Shown in pieces: positions 5,350-6,841 of a stretch of 6,841 nt of DNA. Position 1 is the first letter of the stretch. Each line of letters begins with the position of its first letter. Location of the stretch: positions 1 to 6,841 of the forward strand of contig JAQGHP010000561.1 of NCBI GenBank assembly GCA_028288775.1, read 5' to 3'. The notes beneath the pieces are model-generated. The model was given only the letters and a program-made list of their open reading frames with translations, was not told the DNA's origin and made no database searches. Both the position numbers and the translations under genes were made by a program. The DNA comes from Phycisphaerales bacterium (lineage in GTDB: Bacteria > Planctomycetota > Phycisphaerae > Tepidisphaerales > Tepidisphaeraceae).

Positions 5350-6504
5350 TCACCAACCCCGCGCCTGCACGTGATTCACTATCAGCCGCACGTCGTACGC
5401 AGACAGCCCGCACGTCGCGGCTTCCTCTTCCATTCGCCGAATTACTGGCGGCGGCACCACGCCGCCCGCCAGGCCATCCGATGCCATCTGCACCAACCGA
5501 TTGTGACGCGGGTCAATGGGCGGCGGAGGGACCGGCGCGCCAGGGGACGCGGACGCCGCGGTGCGTGCCTTGATCTTTGCGATCTCGGCGCCGCTTAGCG
5601 GCGAGCGGTACCAGTGGCGGGCGGACTGGCCGGTGACCTGGCCGCGGCCGGTTTCCTGCGGCTCATAGGCCGACTGGATGGCGACGCGCCCCGGACCCGC
5701 AAGGTGAAGCCACATCAGCCGCACGTTGCCCAGCCCGAAGCCGTAGCCGCCCGTCGTGGCGACCTCGAGCGTCAGTTGCACGGAGGGGTCCTTGTACACG
5801 AGTGCCGCGGGCTTGAGCAGCAGCGTCTGGCCCTCGGCCAGATCGCGCACCATCACGTTCCCCGAGGCATGCACGAGCAGCAGCCCGGGGCCGTCGCGGG
5901 CGGTGAAGCGGTCGAGGTATTGGCCGGCCGGGTAATGGGTCTCGGCTTCCTTCCCGGAGCCAGTGGTGAACCAGCAATCGGTCGCGACATAGTAGTAGGC
6001 CACGTGCCGCGTAGCGGCGAGGAACAGGTGCTCGCGCACGTCGATCGACTGGCCCGGCTGCAAGGGGATCGCCACCATTTCCCCCGGCTCGTCGCGTGAG
6101 AAGGCAATGTGCCCGGGGCCGTGGGCCTCGGTCATGATGATCGGCAGCCCCGCCATCAGCCGCGTGAACGCCCCGGCGATGGGCATCCGCCGGATTTCCA
6201 CCGCCGGGTCTTTCCACAGTACCGCGTGGTGCGCGAAGTAGACGCTGTCGCCTTGCGCGAGATTGAAGTCGGCGACCGGCACGTACGTGCCTTCGATCTG
6301 GCAGGTGGAATCCCCCGCGCGGATGCGGGCCATATCGCGGATGGGAGGAAGCTCCGTCCACCCCGACCCGCTGACCTGCCGCGAGCGCCCGACGGACGCG
6401 CCGCACCCCGGACAAGAAAGCTCAGCAGAGCTGACTTGCGCCCCGCACCAGGGGCACGTCGTCATGATGGCGGGAGATTCATTCGCGTGTGCGGGGCTGG
6501 TCAC
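5350..6504 (-). CDS. Zinc-ribbon protein with AIM24-like domain
   Basis: About 384 aa, no signal peptide. With GTG at 6504 as residue 1, a zinc ribbon lies at C17-x2-C20-x10-C31-x2-C34. It is followed by a long beta-rich region (about 60-280) resembling the AIM24/TIGR00266 family: repeated hydrophobic strands with Gly-rich turns (PIIMTEAHGPGHIAFS, GPGLLLVHASGNVM, GNVRLMWLHLAGPGRVAIQS). The C-terminal part has a Pro-rich linker (330-336) and a helical segment (342-384). AIM24 is named from a yeast mitochondrial protein; the bacterial function is not established. I chose GTG because GAGGAG sits 9 nt upstream. A TTG at 6528 gives a longer frame without a ribosome site, and ATG at 6465, just before the zinc ribbon, also lacks one. 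The gene is the first of a two-gene unit with the membrane protein 25 bp downstream. Confidence 0.75.
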   Translation of the reverse strand: MTSPAHANESPAIMTTCPWCGAQVSSAELSCPGCGASVGRSRQVSGSGWTELPPIRDMARIRAGDSTCQIEGTYVPVADFNLAQGDSVYFAHHAVLWKDPAVEIRRMPIAGAFTRLMAGLPIIMTEAHGPGHIAFSRDEPGEMVAIPLQPGQSIDVREHLFLAATRHVAYYYVATDCWFTTGSGKEAETHYPAGQYLDRFTARDGPGLLLVHASGNVMVRDLAEGQTLLLKPAALVYKDPSVQLTLEVATTGGYGFGLGNVRLMWLHLAGPGRVAIQSAYEPQETGRGQVTGQSARHWYRSPLSGAEIAKIKARTAASASPGAPVPPPPIDPRHNRLVQMASDGLAGGVVPPPVIRRMEEEAATCGLSAYDVRLIVNHVQARGW

Positions 6505-6513
6505 TGACGTTGT

Positions 6514-6519
6514 CTCCTC
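6514..6519 (-). promoter_or_regulatory. Ribosome binding site that decides the AIM24 gene start
   Basis: GAGGAG on the minus strand, 9 nt upstream of GTG at 6504. It lies inside the longer frame that begins with TTG at 6528 and so argues against that start. The other candidate, ATG at 6465, has no such site. Confidence 0.65.
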
Positions 6520-6570
6520 GAAACTCAACTAGTAGTCCGCACAACCCAAAACGCTCCGACGGTTTTCAGA

Positions 6571-6636
6571 GCCGGGGCGTGCCGCCCCGGTCGTGCCCAA
6601 GGCCCGCTCCGATCCCCTCTCCCCGTGCTCGGGGTA
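6571..6636. repeat. Extragenic compound repeat, copy 1
   Basis: It contains the perfect hairpin CCGGGGCG/CGCCCCGG (6572-6590, loop TGC), then GGCCCGCTC and a CCCCTCTCCCC...CTCGGGG segment (6614-6634), which itself can fold. The same order of blocks recurs at 6777-6841 with only a few substitutions. It lies just upstream of the AIM24 gene. Confidence 0.85.
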
Positions 6637-6686
6637 GAGCGTTAGGGTGAGCGGCGGAGCGCCCGAGTCGCGCTCGAATCTCGTAC

Positions 6687-6744
6687 GGTCCGCACCGCGG
6701 ACCATCTTTCACGAACCGCGAAGAATCGGTCCGCAGTGCGGACC
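6687..6744. repeat. Paired GGTCCGC palindromes
   Basis: Two 17-bp palindromes with the same 7-bp arms: GGTCCGC-ACC-GCGGACC (6687-6703) and GGTCCGC-AGT-GCGGACC (6728-6744). They are separated by 24 bp. They differ only in the loop and could also pair with each other. The unit has the look of a mobile or dispersed extragenic palindrome. Confidence 0.85.
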
Positions 6745-6776
6745 CTACGAAACTAAAGCGCCCGATAGATTTCGGA

Positions 6777-6841
6777 GCCGGGGCGTGTCGCCCCGGTCGG
6801 GCCGAAGGCCCGCTCTGGTCCCCTCTCCCTCGTACTCGGGG
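6777..6841. repeat. Extragenic compound repeat, copy 2 (runs into the window end)
   Basis: A second copy of the 6571-6636 unit: hairpin CCGGGGCG/CGCCCCGG at 6778-6796 with loop TGT, then GGCCCGCTC, then CCCCTCTCCCT...CTCGGGG. It is in direct orientation relative to copy 1 and is cut by the window edge. Confidence 0.83.

Larger units (their letters stand above)
6505..6841. other. Intergenic region upstream of the AIM24 gene
   Basis: No gene is supported here on either strand. It holds the AIM24 ribosome site, then about 50 bp where a promoter might lie (none convincing), then the repeat cluster that fills 6571-6841. Open frames across the repeats are products of the GC-rich sequence. Confidence 0.7.

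Noticed and set aside
5663..6415. A 250-codon minus-strand frame overlapping the AIM24 gene in another frame.
   Set aside because: Arg/Ala/Gly-rich composition without domains; a shadow frame of a GC-rich gene.
6571..6841. The repeat cluster as a CRISPR array.
   Set aside because: Only two copies of a long compound unit, with palindromes between; no regular short repeats and spacers, and no cas genes.

Overview
The window looks like a piece of a high-GC bacterial chromosome, most probably from the Planctomycetota (a Phycisphaerae- or Pirellulales-like lineage). That placement is an inference. It rests on the GC-rich coding bias, the mixture of genes with and without Shine-Dalgarno sites, a tRNA gene that does not encode its CCA end, and above all the style of the short repeats (CCGGGGCG hairpins, GGTCCGC palindromes, GGACTGA heptamers and ATCTGAAAT palindromes), which I associate with planctomycete genomes. 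No rRNA or marker protein is present to fix the taxonomy.

Layout from left to right. The first 1.9 kb hold the 3' part of a long FkbH-family gene (HAD phosphatase-fold domain plus GNAT-like C-terminus) on the plus strand. It runs tail-to-tail into a minus-strand pyrK-like gene, the electron-transfer subunit of NAD-dependent dihydroorotate dehydrogenase, with a 26-bp overlap of the coding ends. The pyrK-like gene carries about 48 extra codons made largely of extragenic-type repeats. A 484-bp intergenic region follows. It contains a near-consensus minus-strand promoter about 130 bp upstream of a strong intrinsic terminator, together defining a candidate small RNA of about 122 nt or a pyrK leader attenuator. 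Next, on the plus strand, come a mutT-like Nudix gene, a tRNA-Val(CAC) gene with its own probable promoter at the mutT stop codon, and a HEAT-repeat protein gene. On the minus strand, transcribed towards the HEAT gene, lies a two-gene unit: a zinc-ribbon/AIM24-domain protein and, 25 bp downstream, a three-helix membrane protein of unknown function. The last 270 bp are a cluster of extragenic palindromic repeats.

The genes are mostly unrelated housekeeping or accessory functions: pyrimidine synthesis, nucleotide-pool sanitation, translation, and an acyl-carrier-type biosynthetic enzyme. No coherent novel system spans the window. The parts most worth a second look are the 3112-3268 promoter/terminator unit, the repeat-built insertion inside the pyrK-like gene, and the AIM24/membrane-protein pair.
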